Source: Bacillota bacterium
GTDB lineage: Bacteria; Bacillota; Clostridia; Christensenellales; QAND01
Direction: 5' to 3'
Length of the DNA: 19,401 bases
Assembly (NCBI GenBank): GCA_003150225.1
Contig: QAND01000017.1
Location: 77,060-96,460, forward strand
In this document: positions 7,282 to 13,775 of the stretch, piece after piece
How the letters are laid out: each line of letters starts with the position of its first letter
How positions within the stretch are numbered: position 1 is the stretch's first letter
Notes under the pieces: generated by a model
Told to the model about the DNA's origin: nothing
Database searches by the model: none
Seen by the model: the letters and a program-made list of their open reading frames with translations, nothing else
Program-made: the position numbers and the translations under genes

Positions 7282-8760
7282 ATGGAACGATATGACATCT
7301 ACAAGGATATTGCATCCCGGACCCAGGGCGATATCTATATCTCTGTGGTGGGTCCCGTGCGCACCGGCAAGAGTACCTTTATCAAGCGGTTTATGGAGTT
7401 GATGGTGTTGCCCAAGGTGGATAATACCTTCATCCGCCAACGGGTGACCGATGAAATGCCCCAGTCGGGCGCAGGAAAAACCATCATGACCACCCAGCCC
7501 AACTTTGTGCCCAATGAAGCGGTGGAGCTGGAACTGGCCGACGGGGGTACCGCCAAGGTGCGTCTGGTGGATTGCGTGGGCTATATGGTGGAGGGCGCTA
7601 TGGGTCATATGGAAAACGATGCTGTCCGTATGGTACGCACTCCCTGGCTGGATTATGATATTCCCTTTGAGGAAGCCGCGGAGATTGGCACCCGAAAGGT
7701 GATTACCGAACACAGCACCATCGGTATTGTAATGACCACCGACGGCAGCATTACCGAGATTCCCCGGGAGAATTATCTTCCCATGGAGGAACGGGTGGTC
7801 AAGGAGCTGCAGGAACTGGGCAAACCCTTTGTAGTGGTGCTCAACACCAAGGCGCCTCGGGCGGCGGAGACCCAGACCCTGTGCCGAGAGCTCACCGACC
7901 AATATGGCGTACCGGTAATGCCATACGACGTTCTCAACATGGATGAAGGGGAAATTGAGGACTTATTGAAAAGCGTCCTATATGAATTTCCGCTTCGCGA
8001 GGTTCATCTGGATATTCCCGACTGGATTCTGGCTTTGTCGGGGGATCATTGGCTTATGGAAAGCATCATCCAGAATGTCCAGGAGGGCTGCAAGGACGTC
8101 CATAAGGTGTCCGATTATCGAATGATTCTGGAGAAGCTTGCGGAAAACGAGTTCATGGAAGAGGTCCGCAGGGGACAGATCGACTTGGGCACCGGCCGGG
8201 CGGTTATCAAGGCGGCGCCGCGGCAGGAATTGTTCTATCAGATCATCGGGGACGAGTGTGGATATCCCATCGAAGGGGAGTATCATCTGGTCTCCATCTT
8301 AAAGGAATTGGTGGCGGCGAAGAAGGAGTACGACCGTGTAAAGGATGCCCTGGATAGCGTCAGGGCGACCGGCTATGGTATGGTGAAGCCTACCATGGAT
8401 GAGCTGGACCTGGAAGCCCCCGAAATCGTAAGACAGGGGAACCGGTATGGCGTGAAGCTCAAAGCAAGCGCACCCAGCTTGCATTTGCTGCGGGTGGATA
8501 TCGAAACCGAGGTATCACCCATTGTGGGTTCAGAAAAACAGAGCGAAGAGCTGCTCAACTACCTGCTGTCGGAGTTTGAGAACGATCCTGCTGAGATCTG
8601 GAATACCAACATATTTGGGAAATCCCTTAACGATTTGGTAAAGGAAGGGCTTTCCAATAAATTGACCCGGATGCCCGACGAGATTCAGAATAAGGTTCAA
8701 ATGACGCTTCAGAGAATCATCAATGAAGGGCGCCATAATCTAATCTGCATTGTATTCTAG
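7282..8760 (+). CDS. spoIVA: Stage IV sporulation protein A (SpoIVA), spore coat morphogenetic ATPase
   Basis: This protein of 492 residues, the same length as the Bacillus subtilis protein, assembles the basement layer of the spore coat on the forespore surface in the mother cell by ATP-driven polymerisation. Hallmarks seen: the N-terminus ERYDIYKDIASRTQGDIY, a Walker A with Lys30 (GPVRTGKST), LVDCVGYMVEGA, AAEIGTRKVITEHSTIG and TEKQSEELLNYL. ATG at 7282 is chosen because GGAGG at 7270-7274 has 7-bp spacing and the product then matches the family start; ATG at 7279 and TTG at 7264 are in frame but fit less well. It sits alone between terminators with its own promoter. The gene shows the organism has the core endospore programme. 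Confidence 0.98.
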   Translation: MERYDIYKDIASRTQGDIYISVVGPVRTGKSTFIKRFMELMVLPKVDNTFIRQRVTDEMPQSGAGKTIMTTQPNFVPNEAVELELADGGTAKVRLVDCVGYMVEGAMGHMENDAVRMVRTPWLDYDIPFEEAAEIGTRKVITEHSTIGIVMTTDGSITEIPRENYLPMEERVVKELQELGKPFVVVLNTKAPRAAETQTLCRELTDQYGVPVMPYDVLNMDEGEIEDLLKSVLYEFPLREVHLDIPDWILALSGDHWLMESIIQNVQEGCKDVHKVSDYRMILEKLAENEFMEEVRRGQIDLGTGRAVIKAAPRQELFYQIIGDECGYPIEGEYHLVSILKELVAAKKEYDRVKDALDSVRATGYGMVKPTMDELDLEAPEIVRQGNRYGVKLKASAPSLHLLRVDIETEVSPIVGSEKQSEELLNYLLSEFENDPAEIWNTNIFGKSLNDLVKEGLSNKLTRMPDEIQNKVQMTLQRIINEGRHNLICIVF

Positions 8761-8766
8761 GAATAG

Positions 8767-8792
8767 AAAGAACCCGGCATGCCGGGTTCTTT
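8767..8792. terminator. Bidirectional terminator between spoIVA and the integrase-msrA fusion
   Basis: A perfect 26-bp palindrome: AAAGAACCCGGCA and its reverse complement meet with no unpaired bases by design. A T run follows on the + strand and an A/T-rich side lies on the other. It can end transcription of spoIVA and of the converging - strand reading frame, whose stop codon (8793-8795) touches it. Confidence 0.9.
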
Positions 8793-9152
8793 TTATTCCT
8801 CTTGCTCCCCTGAGCGTTTTGCATAATCAAAATGGACTTGGGTGAGGCGGCAATGACCGCCGGGATTCTTTTCCAGATAGTTTTGTTGATATTCTCGAGC
8901 AGGCACAAAATACCGGATCGGTCCGTATTCGATGGCCAGAGGTGCCTCATACTGTTTTTGTAGTTCTGCCAGGGAGTTAAAAACCGTCTTCTCTATGGCG
9001 GCATCCTCATATAAGATGCAGGAACGGTATTGAACGCCGATATCCGGCCCCTGTCCGTCGCTTTTGGTAGGGTCTATAACGGCAAAGTACATCTCTAAAA
9101 GATGCGGAAGTGCAAGGACCTGGGGATCATAGGCGACTCTAACCGCTTCCGC
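8793..9152 (-). pseudogene. msrA: msrA 3' remnant (peptide methionine sulfoxide reductase A), N-terminal half missing
   Basis: From AEAVRVAYDP onward the frame follows MsrA: YDPQVLALPHLLEMYF, DPTKSDGQGPDIGVQYRS, then FVPAREYQQNYLEKNPGG with a C-terminal Cys of the resolving type. The amino-terminal part with the catalytic Cys (GCFW motif) and the TGH that normally comes before AEAV are missing; the window has GAAEAV instead. MsrA reduces methionine-S-sulfoxide in oxidised proteins, and this piece cannot. Its 3' end converges on spoIVA across a perfect terminator palindrome, which suggests msrA once stood here as an intact neighbour. Confidence 0.85.
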
Positions 9153-10259
9153 GGCGCCCACCGCTTCCGCTTCTGCGCCTCGATCGCTTCTCATAAGCAA
9201 AGTCGCGCAGGAATGGCGCAGATCGTGAGGGGACAGGTCGGGCAGACCGTTTTTCCGCATAAAATACTTGACCTTGCGGGTGAGGGCGTTGGGGTCGCGC
9301 GGTGTAGTATCGCCCTTTTCACTGGGGAATACAAAAGCGGTGGTTCTGCCAAATGGGTGCGCTTCCCGCTTGTAGTGTTTCAGCAAATCCGCAACAACTG
9401 GCAGAAGGGGAACTAGGCGCTCGCTGTTTTCCGTCTTGGGCGTATCCACCACAATCCCGGTTCTTTTGGTATAAGTAACATTTCGCTTAATCTCAATGGT
9501 AAGGTTCTCAAAATCAAAATCCCCCCACTGCAAACCCAAAAGCTCGCCCCGGCGCAGGCCCGTTGTAATGAGCAGATAGAGCATACAACGAAAATCAAGA
9601 GGGCTGGAGGCAAGAAGGGAAAAGAAAACCTCCGCTTGTTCTTGTGTGAGTGCATCCACCTTTTTTCGCGCCAGTTTCGGGCACTCCACCTTATCCATCG
9701 GGTTTTTATAGATAATTTCCTGCTCTATGGCAAAGCCAAAAATTAGTGTTAGGGCGCAATAGTGGTGACGAATGGTTTTATCGGAGATGGGCTTGCCCTG
9801 CCTTGTCCGATACTGGGTACGCAGATAGATGATATATTCTTGTATTTCTAAGGGCGTTATCCGTTGCAGAATCGCGCCTGCGAAATAGTCCGCTATTTTA
9901 TCGGTAATATGGCGGTAAAATTCAACGGTGGTGTGTTTATGCTCTCCATCGCACACGCACAAGGGGAACCATACGTTTTGAATGAAGTCGGTAAAATCCG
10001 TCTTGGTTCGGTCTATCTCCCTTTTCTTGACGCGCGCGGGGTCTTTCAAGTCCTGCTCATACTCGGCCTTCACTTGTTTTTCCCATTGGGCGGCGGCTTT
10101 GATGGCGGCGCGCTCTGCTTTAGTGGGGGTTACACCTTCGGGGATAGACCAAGTGGAGGAACGGAAAATTTGCTTACCGCCCTCGTCCCTTCCGACACAG
10201 CAACGAAACCGATAGGAAACCAATTTTTCATTCTTTACGTTGGGGGTAATGTTTGCCAT
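8793..10259 (-). CDS. Chimeric reading frame: truncated tyrosine recombinase fused to the C-terminal part of MsrA
   Basis: A frame of 488 codons from ATG at 10259, with AAGGAG 10 bp upstream. Residues 1-356 are a phage/ICE-type integrase: an N-terminal DNA-binding part, a SAM-like core-binding domain (about 88-190), and a catalytic domain with Arg236 (TGLRRGE), Lys275 (TPKTE) and His345/Arg348 (PHDLRHS). The frame leaves the integrase family right after ATLLM. The downstream His/Trp box (LGH) and nucleophilic Tyr are absent, so recombination should be dead. Residues 357-488 are the C-terminal part of MsrA. The recombinase starts next to tRNA-Pro and reads away from it, as integrases using tRNA 3' ends often do. 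The likely cause is a deletion from within the element into a host msrA gene; an assembly join is the alternative. Confidence 0.85.
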   Translation of the reverse strand: MANITPNVKNEKLVSYRFRCCVGRDEGGKQIFRSSTWSIPEGVTPTKAERAAIKAAAQWEKQVKAEYEQDLKDPARVKKREIDRTKTDFTDFIQNVWFPLCVCDGEHKHTTVEFYRHITDKIADYFAGAILQRITPLEIQEYIIYLRTQYRTRQGKPISDKTIRHHYCALTLIFGFAIEQEIIYKNPMDKVECPKLARKKVDALTQEQAEVFFSLLASSPLDFRCMLYLLITTGLRRGELLGLQWGDFDFENLTIEIKRNVTYTKRTGIVVDTPKTENSERLVPLLPVVADLLKHYKREAHPFGRTTAFVFPSEKGDTTPRDPNALTRKVKYFMRKNGLPDLSPHDLRHSCATLLMRSDRGAEAEAVGAAEAVRVAYDPQVLALPHLLEMYFAVIDPTKSDGQGPDIGVQYRSCILYEDAAIEKTVFNSLAELQKQYEAPLAIEYGPIRYFVPAREYQQNYLEKNPGGHCRLTQVHFDYAKRSGEQEE

Positions 10260-10323
10260 TGATAGCCTCTCCTTCTTGCCATCAATGCTTTTTGGAGTGG
10301 GTAAAAGAGCGGTCTCAGCCAAG

Positions 10324-10346
10324 TTGTTGACTTTTTTGTTGACATT
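10324..10346 (-). repeat. Direct repeats upstream of the integrase, one arm of an inverted repeat around tRNA-Pro
   Basis: On the - strand GTCAACAA occurs twice with 12-bp period (10336-10343 and 10324-10331). The outer copy extends to AATGTCAACAAAAAA (10332-10346), which is repeated exactly in opposite orientation at 10531-10545 on the other side of tRNA-Pro. Short direct repeats beside an integrase gene are reminiscent of arm-type integrase sites; this function is inferred. Confidence 0.45.
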
Positions 10347-10376
10347 CACCCGATTTCTCTTTGAAGGAGAAAAAAG

Positions 10377-10411
10377 AAAACCACCGAAAACCCTTTGTTT
10401 TCGGTGGTTTT
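10377..10411 (-). terminator. Terminator of tRNA-Pro
   Basis: A perfect 15-bp stem (AAAACCACCGAAAAC at 10377-10391, its reverse complement at 10397-10411) with a 5-nt loop. A further T-rich stretch (TTTTTTCTCC on the - strand) follows. It begins 3 bp after the tRNA CCA end and separates the tRNA from the integrase. Confidence 0.85.
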
Positions 10412-10413
10412 TC

Positions 10414-10440
10414 TGGTCTGGGTGAGAGGATTCGAACCTC
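10414..10440. other. Probable attachment site region of the lost element (3' part of tRNA-Pro)
   Basis: The integrase start lies 155 bp from the tRNA 3' end and the gene reads away from it, the usual layout when an element inserts at a tRNA 3' end. The T arm and acceptor would be the core. No second copy of this sequence was found in the window, so the other end seems lost, in line with the truncated integrase. Inferred. Confidence 0.4.
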
Positions 10441-10490
10441 CGGCCTCTTGAACCCCATTCAAGCACGCTACCAAACTGCGCCACACCCAG
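10414..10490 (-). tRNA. tRNA-Pro (anticodon GGG), CCA encoded
   Basis: A cloverleaf can be folded fully by hand: acceptor CTGGGTG/CACCCAG, D stem GCGC/GCGT, anticodon stem CTTGA/TCAAG with loop ATGGGGT, and T arm GGAGG-TTCGAAT-CCTCT. Discriminator A and CCA are encoded. Anticodon GGG reads proline codons CCC and CCU. The gene has its own promoter and terminator. A frame running through it gives the familiar spurious peptide seen when tRNAs are translated; it is not a real gene. Confidence 0.97.
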
Positions 10491-10509
10491 ACGCCTATGC
10501 ACAAGCGAT

Positions 10510-10538
10510 ATGTTACCATCTTCGGGTTAAAATGTCAA
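10510..10538 (-). promoter_or_regulatory. Promoter of tRNA-Pro
   Basis: Perfect TTGACA (10533-10538, - strand), exactly 17-bp spacer, TAACAT (10510-10515; 4 of 6). The predicted start is about 12 bp before the tRNA. The -35 box is part of the 15-bp inverted repeat that recurs near the integrase. Confidence 0.75.
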
Positions 10539-10626
10539 CAAAAAAACCGATGCGAAAGGCGGGGGATTTCAGCGGGGAAAGCTGAATTTATAAGGAAGCT
10601 ACAAAAGGGTTGACGCATCCTGTTGC

Positions 10627-11328
10627 CTATGCGATCTGCTGCGTGTCTTGGGAAAAGAACCGTTGAAGCCACTGTTTGACCTCGCTTGTGATGAGCTGGT
10701 GTCCCTCTTCGTTGGGATGGATACCATCATCGCAGAGATATTGGCGATAATCCTGTTTTTGTAGGAAGAGCCGACGCAAATCCAGAACCGGACAGCCCAT
10801 CTCCTTGGCCACTTGGTAGGACAATTGGGAGTAAAGCTCCTGCCAAGTGTAGATACGGTGTTCCGTTACCAGAAAGGAGAGAATAGCAGCCTGGTCCAGC
10901 CCCCGGCTGATCCACTGAAAATAGCGGTGGGCGTCGATGGGGGGAAGGGTACAGATGATGGGGGAAACGTTACGGCTGCGCAAATATTCCACCGCCTGAC
11001 GATAAAGCGATAGGAACCGTTCCGGCGGAACTTTGCACTTTTGCGTTTTAAAGTCCGGGTTGCTGGCTACCTGATCCCAGAAAAAGTCGCAATCGTTTCC
11101 GCCATACTCCAAAATGGCGTATCCTTCCTGGGAGGTTTTTTGACGCATGATGGATAGCCCTTTTTCAATGGTAAGGCCGAGCTTGCTGCAATTTACAATG
11201 TTGTACTGGCAGTCTGTGGCAAGCGAGGAAGAAAAACTGGCTTTGGTAAGACGGTATTTTCCGGTAGCTTCATCGAGAACTACGCCACGTGTTAGGGAAT
11301 CGCCAAACAAATAGAGTGTTTTATCCAT
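10627..11328 (-). CDS. SGNH/GDSL-family hydrolase, cytoplasmic
   Basis: A predicted esterase or lipase-like enzyme of 233 residues. SGNH blocks seen: block I FGDSLTRG with nucleophile Ser11, a glycine in the KLGLTIEKG region (block II), block III YGGND (76-79) and block V DDGIHPN with Asp201 and His204 completing the triad. No signal peptide or membrane segment is present, so it should act in the cytosol; the substrate is unknown. GGAGGG lies 7 bp before the ATG. It is transcribed divergently from the first DUF1836 gene across a 176-bp AT-rich gap. No convincing terminator follows: a hairpin near 10568-10588 lacks a T run. Confidence 0.9.
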   Translation of the reverse strand: MDKTLYLFGDSLTRGVVLDEATGKYRLTKASFSSSLATDCQYNIVNCSKLGLTIEKGLSIMRQKTSQEGYAILEYGGNDCDFFWDQVASNPDFKTQKCKVPPERFLSLYRQAVEYLRSRNVSPIICTLPPIDAHRYFQWISRGLDQAAILSFLVTEHRIYTWQELYSQLSYQVAKEMGCPVLDLRRLFLQKQDYRQYLCDDGIHPNEEGHQLITSEVKQWLQRFFSQDTQQIA

Positions 11329-11360
11329 GAATATCCCTCCAACCGTAATATCTATACTCT

Positions 11361-11391
11361 ATTATATGGTTTTTAATACTAGTTTATACAA
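11361..11391 (-). promoter_or_regulatory. Candidate promoter of the GDSL hydrolase gene
   Basis: A perfect TATAAT on the - strand (11361-11366) with TTGTAT (11386-11391; 4 of 6) upstream; the 19-bp spacer is long. The spacer contains a 13-bp sequence that resembles one in the degV promoter. Confidence 0.45.
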
Positions 11392-11444
11392 TATGATAAT
11401 AACATCGTCGGATTTATTTGTAAAGTATAACAGGAGGGGAACCT

Positions 11445-11474
11445 ATGCAATTTTTTTGTTTTGTGCTATTATGA
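11445..11474 (+). CDS. Possible 9-codon leader peptide upstream of DUF1836 gene 1
   Basis: ATG at 11445 is preceded by the very strong AGGAGGGG (11432-11439) at good spacing and opens only nine codons (MQFFCFVLL) before TGA at 11474, 30 bp ahead of the real gene. The strong ribosome binding site with such a short hydrophobic frame is unusual. No attenuator stem was recognised, so it may be chance. Confidence 0.3.
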   Translation: MQFFCFVLL

Positions 11475-11504
11475 TGCTCAAATGGATGGGATGGAGGGAT
11501 GATA

Positions 11505-12077
11505 ATGGAAATCTATCATGAGGTTGCCCCCTTGCTGGAAGAATTCTCCCGAATGGGGTTGGGGGATTCCAAAGAGCTGCCTCAGATCGATCTATATATG
11601 GATCAGGTAATCACCCTTCTGGAACGGAATCTCAAGGATTTCCGTCGCGGCGAGAAGGATCCCCTTATCACCGGAACCATGGTCAATAACTATGCAAAGG
11701 CAAAGCTGCTGCCGGCTCATAATAAAAAGAAATATACCGGGGATCATGTGCTATATCTCCAGGTGATTTATTTGCTCAAGCAGGTATTGTCCACAAAGGA
11801 CATCGGAGTTCTGATGGGACAGGTGGAACGGGAGACCTTTGAGGGCTTCTATGAGGCCACAAGAAAAGTTCAGCATCGGGCCTTTGTCCAACTGGAGGAT
11901 GAGGTGCGGGATCTTTGCCAGCAGATGGAGGAGGATTCAGAGAGGGATCCGATGCTGATGTTGATCCTGGGCTTGGCTTCCGAGGCTTGGGCGCGCAAGC
12001 TATTGATTGAGCGACTATTGGATTCCCACTATGCATCGGCTGAAGGGGAAAAAGAGAAAGAGAATACGAAAAGATGA
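11505..12077 (+). CDS. DUF1836-family protein, putative MerR-like DNA-binding regulator (copy 1)
   Basis: 190 residues from ATG at 11505, which has GGAGGG at 11493-11498; the ATG two codons earlier is too close to that site. The DUF1836 signature is clear: LPQIDLYMDQVITLLE, then TGTMVNNYAKAKLLP, KKYTGDHVLYLQVIYLLK and QVLSTKDIGVLM. This order (helix-turn-helix, YT..H basic wing, leucine-rich helix, LS..DI) looks like the winged helix of MerR regulators, so a transcription role is inferred, with no known target. A helical C-terminal part (about residues 100-180) may dimerise or sense a ligand. A second paralog lies 1 kb away beyond degV. It converges on degV across a shared terminator. Confidence 0.85.
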   Translation: MEIYHEVAPLLEEFSRMGLGDSKELPQIDLYMDQVITLLERNLKDFRRGEKDPLITGTMVNNYAKAKLLPAHNKKKYTGDHVLYLQVIYLLKQVLSTKDIGVLMGQVERETFEGFYEATRKVQHRAFVQLEDEVRDLCQQMEEDSERDPMLMLILGLASEAWARKLLIERLLDSHYASAEGEKEKENTKR

Positions 12078-12078
12078 T

Positions 12079-12115
12079 AAAACCCGGCGGGAAAAGAGAT
12101 TCCCGCCGGGTTTTT
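12079..12115. terminator. Bidirectional terminator between DUF1836 copy 1 and degV
   Basis: A perfect 15-bp stem (12079-12093 with 12100-12114; GC-rich core CCCGGCGGG/CCCGCCGGG) around a 6-nt loop, with A4 on the left and T5 on the right, so it can serve both converging genes. Confidence 0.93.
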
Positions 12116-12129
12116 GATCTTTGCATCGG

Positions 12130-12963
12130 CTATTTTTTTATGGATTGAACGGCAACGCAGCCCGGGCCACCATGGGTAATAAAAAGAGGGCTTAGGGCCA
12201 GCACTTCCAATTCTGCATCGGGGAAGTGCTGGGAGAGAAGGGATAAGGCCTCCTGGGCCTTCTCGGGTGCACAGGCATGGCTGATGGAGATACGGTAGCC
12301 AGAACCGCCTTTTGGGAGGCTGAGTGCTCCTACGATGGCCTTGAGCGCTCCTTGATAGGTGCGCTTGATACCAAATTTCTCCAGGGTTAGCCCATCCAAG
12401 CTATGGCATACCAATGGAACCACGTGGAGCATTCCGCCCAAGGTTGCAGAGACCGAGCTGATGCGTCCCCCCCGCTTAAGAAATCCAAAGTCCTGGGGAA
12501 TAAGAAAGGAACGAGCACTGTTTTGGCTCGCCTGGAGGGCCTGAATGATCTCTAAGGGGCTTTTTCCGTGCTGTGCTAGTACTATGGCCTTTTCCACCAA
12601 ATAACGCTGTGGGCCGCATAAAGTGCGAGAATTTAAGATATGGATGGCGTCGGGACACTCCATCATCTTCCGGGCAGCGCGAGCGTTCTGATAGGTACCG
12701 GAGATGCCATCCGCCATGGTGATATAAAAGATCTCCTCATGAGCATATTTTTGAAATACCTCCAGAGTTTCTCCTACCGATGGTTGGGAGGTGGTGGGGA
12801 AGTGTCCTTGGTTGATGATCTCGATTAAGGAAGGCCCATCCAGCTCTTCCAGATCCAGGTAGCTGTGCCCGTTGACGATAACGCTTAAAGGAATCACATC
12901 CACCCCCATGGTAATGCCCTCCTGGCGGCTTAAGAGGGCTGCACTATCGGTGATAATCTGCAT
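12130..12963 (-). CDS. DegV-family fatty-acid-binding protein
   Basis: 277 residues, normal for the family. DegV/FakB proteins hold a fatty acid that is presented to the FakA kinase to make acyl-phosphate for phospholipid synthesis; which role this copy has is not known. Motifs: IITDSAAL at the N-terminus, TTSQPS (57-62), SGTYQNA (88-94), GFLKRGGRIS (160-169) and a C-terminal ITHGGPG. These line the head-group pocket in known structures. AAGGAG lies 9 bp before the ATG. No fakA is in the window. It is flanked on both sides by DUF1836 genes, which may regulate it. It is divergent from copy 2 with a 137-bp gap and convergent with copy 1. Confidence 0.95.
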   Translation of the reverse strand: MQIITDSAALLSRQEGITMGVDVIPLSVIVNGHSYLDLEELDGPSLIEIINQGHFPTTSQPSVGETLEVFQKYAHEEIFYITMADGISGTYQNARAARKMMECPDAIHILNSRTLCGPQRYLVEKAIVLAQHGKSPLEIIQALQASQNSARSFLIPQDFGFLKRGGRISSVSATLGGMLHVVPLVCHSLDGLTLEKFGIKRTYQGALKAIVGALSLPKGGSGYRISISHACAPEKAQEALSLLSQHFPDAELEVLALSPLFITHGGPGCVAVQSIKK

Positions 12964-12984
12964 GGTAATAAGCTCCTTTTAATC

Positions 12985-12999
12985 TAGTAATAAATACTA
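12985..12999. promoter_or_regulatory. Candidate operator in the degV promoter
   Basis: Inverted repeat TAGTA-N5-TACTA immediately downstream of the degV -10 box, at about the transcription start, a typical repressor position. The right half together with the -10 (AATACTAAATTAT, 12993-13005) resembles AATACTAGTTTAT at 11375-11387 in the GDSL/DUF1836 intergenic region, 11 of 13 identical. The area is AT-rich, so chance is possible. Confidence 0.4.
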
Positions 13000-13000
13000 A

Positions 13001-13027
13001 ATTATCATGTTATAAAATCAATGTCAA
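13001..13027 (-). promoter_or_regulatory. Candidate promoter of degV
   Basis: Perfect TTGACA (13022-13027, - strand) with GATAAT at 13001-13006 (5 of 6, 15-bp spacing). The alternative is TGA-TAATTT ending at 12999 with 17-bp spacing. Either places the start within the TAGTA/TACTA repeat. Confidence 0.6.
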
Positions 13028-13049
13028 CTATTTAATGATGATAGGTTGT

Positions 13050-13078
13050 TTGACTTTAAAAGCGAATTATGGTATCTT
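13050..13078 (+). promoter_or_regulatory. Candidate promoter of DUF1836 copy 2
   Basis: TTGACT (13050-13055), 17-bp spacer and TATCTT (13073-13078) with the extended -10 TGG before it. Its -35 is 22 bp from the degV -35, so the two divergent promoters are arranged back to back and could share control. Confidence 0.55.
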
Positions 13079-13100
13079 TTTTCATTGAGGAGGCGTTATT

Positions 13101-13706
13101 ATGGAAGAGGGCCTGGAGAAGAAAGGTCTGGCGTTTGGAGGGGAAGTGCTGGCGTTTCACTGTCCCCGCTGGTCGGAGTTGCCCGATTTGGACCTCTATA
13201 TGGATCAGGTGGTAACCTTTTTAGAACAGAGCCTTTCGGTGTTTTCCGAGGGAGAAAAGCCCATTACCGCTACGATGATCAACAACTATGTGAAGCAGCG
13301 AGTGGTGACGCCGCCGGTACGAAAGCGGTATGCGCGGGAGCATGTGGCTTATCTGATGGTGGTATTTCTGCTGAAAAAAGTGCTGAGCATTCCGGAAATC
13401 ATCCAGTTGATCTCCATGCAAAGCCACGCCTATGATACGGAACTCGCCTATGATTACTTCTGCGAGGAGTTGGAGCGGGCTTTGCGGACGATGTTTTGGC
13501 AGAGTGATGATTTTCTTATCTCCACTGCTAGCAAAACGACTTATGAATCCGAAACACTGCGAGCCGCGGTACTGGCTTTTGCCAGCAAGGTTTATATTCA
13601 GAAATCCATTGCCTATGTAGAGCGTATCCGGGAAGAAGGGGTGGAAACGCCGTTGGCGTTTCCGTTGGAGAGTAAGGACTCCGGTACGGACGGATATTCT
13701 AGATAA
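13101..13706 (+). CDS. DUF1836-family protein, putative MerR-like DNA-binding regulator (copy 2)
   Basis: 201 residues; GAGGAGG lies 7 bp before ATG. It is paralogous to the gene at 11505: LPDLDLYMDQVVTFLE, TATMINNYVKQRVVTPP, RKRYAREHVAYLMVVFLLKK and VLSIPEIIQLI align block for block, while the C-terminal halves differ strongly. The block TATMINNYVK...RYAREHV...LS..EI again resembles a MerR winged helix with the recognition helix in INNYVK. DNA binding is inferred; no ligand or target is known. It is divergent from degV and followed by a strong terminator. Confidence 0.87.
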   Translation: MEEGLEKKGLAFGGEVLAFHCPRWSELPDLDLYMDQVVTFLEQSLSVFSEGEKPITATMINNYVKQRVVTPPVRKRYAREHVAYLMVVFLLKKVLSIPEIIQLISMQSHAYDTELAYDYFCEELERALRTMFWQSDDFLISTASKTTYESETLRAAVLAFASKVYIQKSIAYVERIREEGVETPLAFPLESKDSGTDGYSR

Positions 13707-13732
13707 GAGGCGTATAGGAGAAATACAATATT

Positions 13733-13768
13733 AAAAAGGGCTTTGACAAAATCGTCAAAGCCCTTTTT
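13733..13768. terminator. Bidirectional terminator between DUF1836 copy 2 and the CorA-type gene
   Basis: A perfect 15-bp stem (13733-13747 with 13754-13768; AAAAAGGGCTTTGAC and its complement) and a 6-nt loop, A5 on the left and T5 on the right. The - strand operon ends 8 bp away. Confidence 0.93.
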
Positions 13769-13775
13769 GATGCTC

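Noticed and set aside
6961..7902. 313-codon frame on the - strand
   Set aside because: It is antisense to the phosphoesterase end, a terminator, the spoIVA promoter and spoIVA itself. The sense genes have full family motifs and this one has none.
10260..10502. Extension of the integrase frame upstream through tRNA-Pro
   Set aside because: The upstream part is the translation of a tRNA gene and its terminator (the familiar spurious GSVLEWGSRGRRFESS type of peptide). A good ribosome binding site and ATG exist at 10259.
10560..10626. Terminator after the GDSL hydrolase
   Set aside because: TTCAGC/GCTGAA forms a small hairpin but no T run follows it, so it is not supported as a terminator.
11327..11521. 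64-codon frame across the GDSL/DUF1836 gap
   Set aside because: It begins in the ribosome binding site region of the divergent gene, has no ribosome binding site of its own and runs into the start of DUF1836 copy 1 in another frame.
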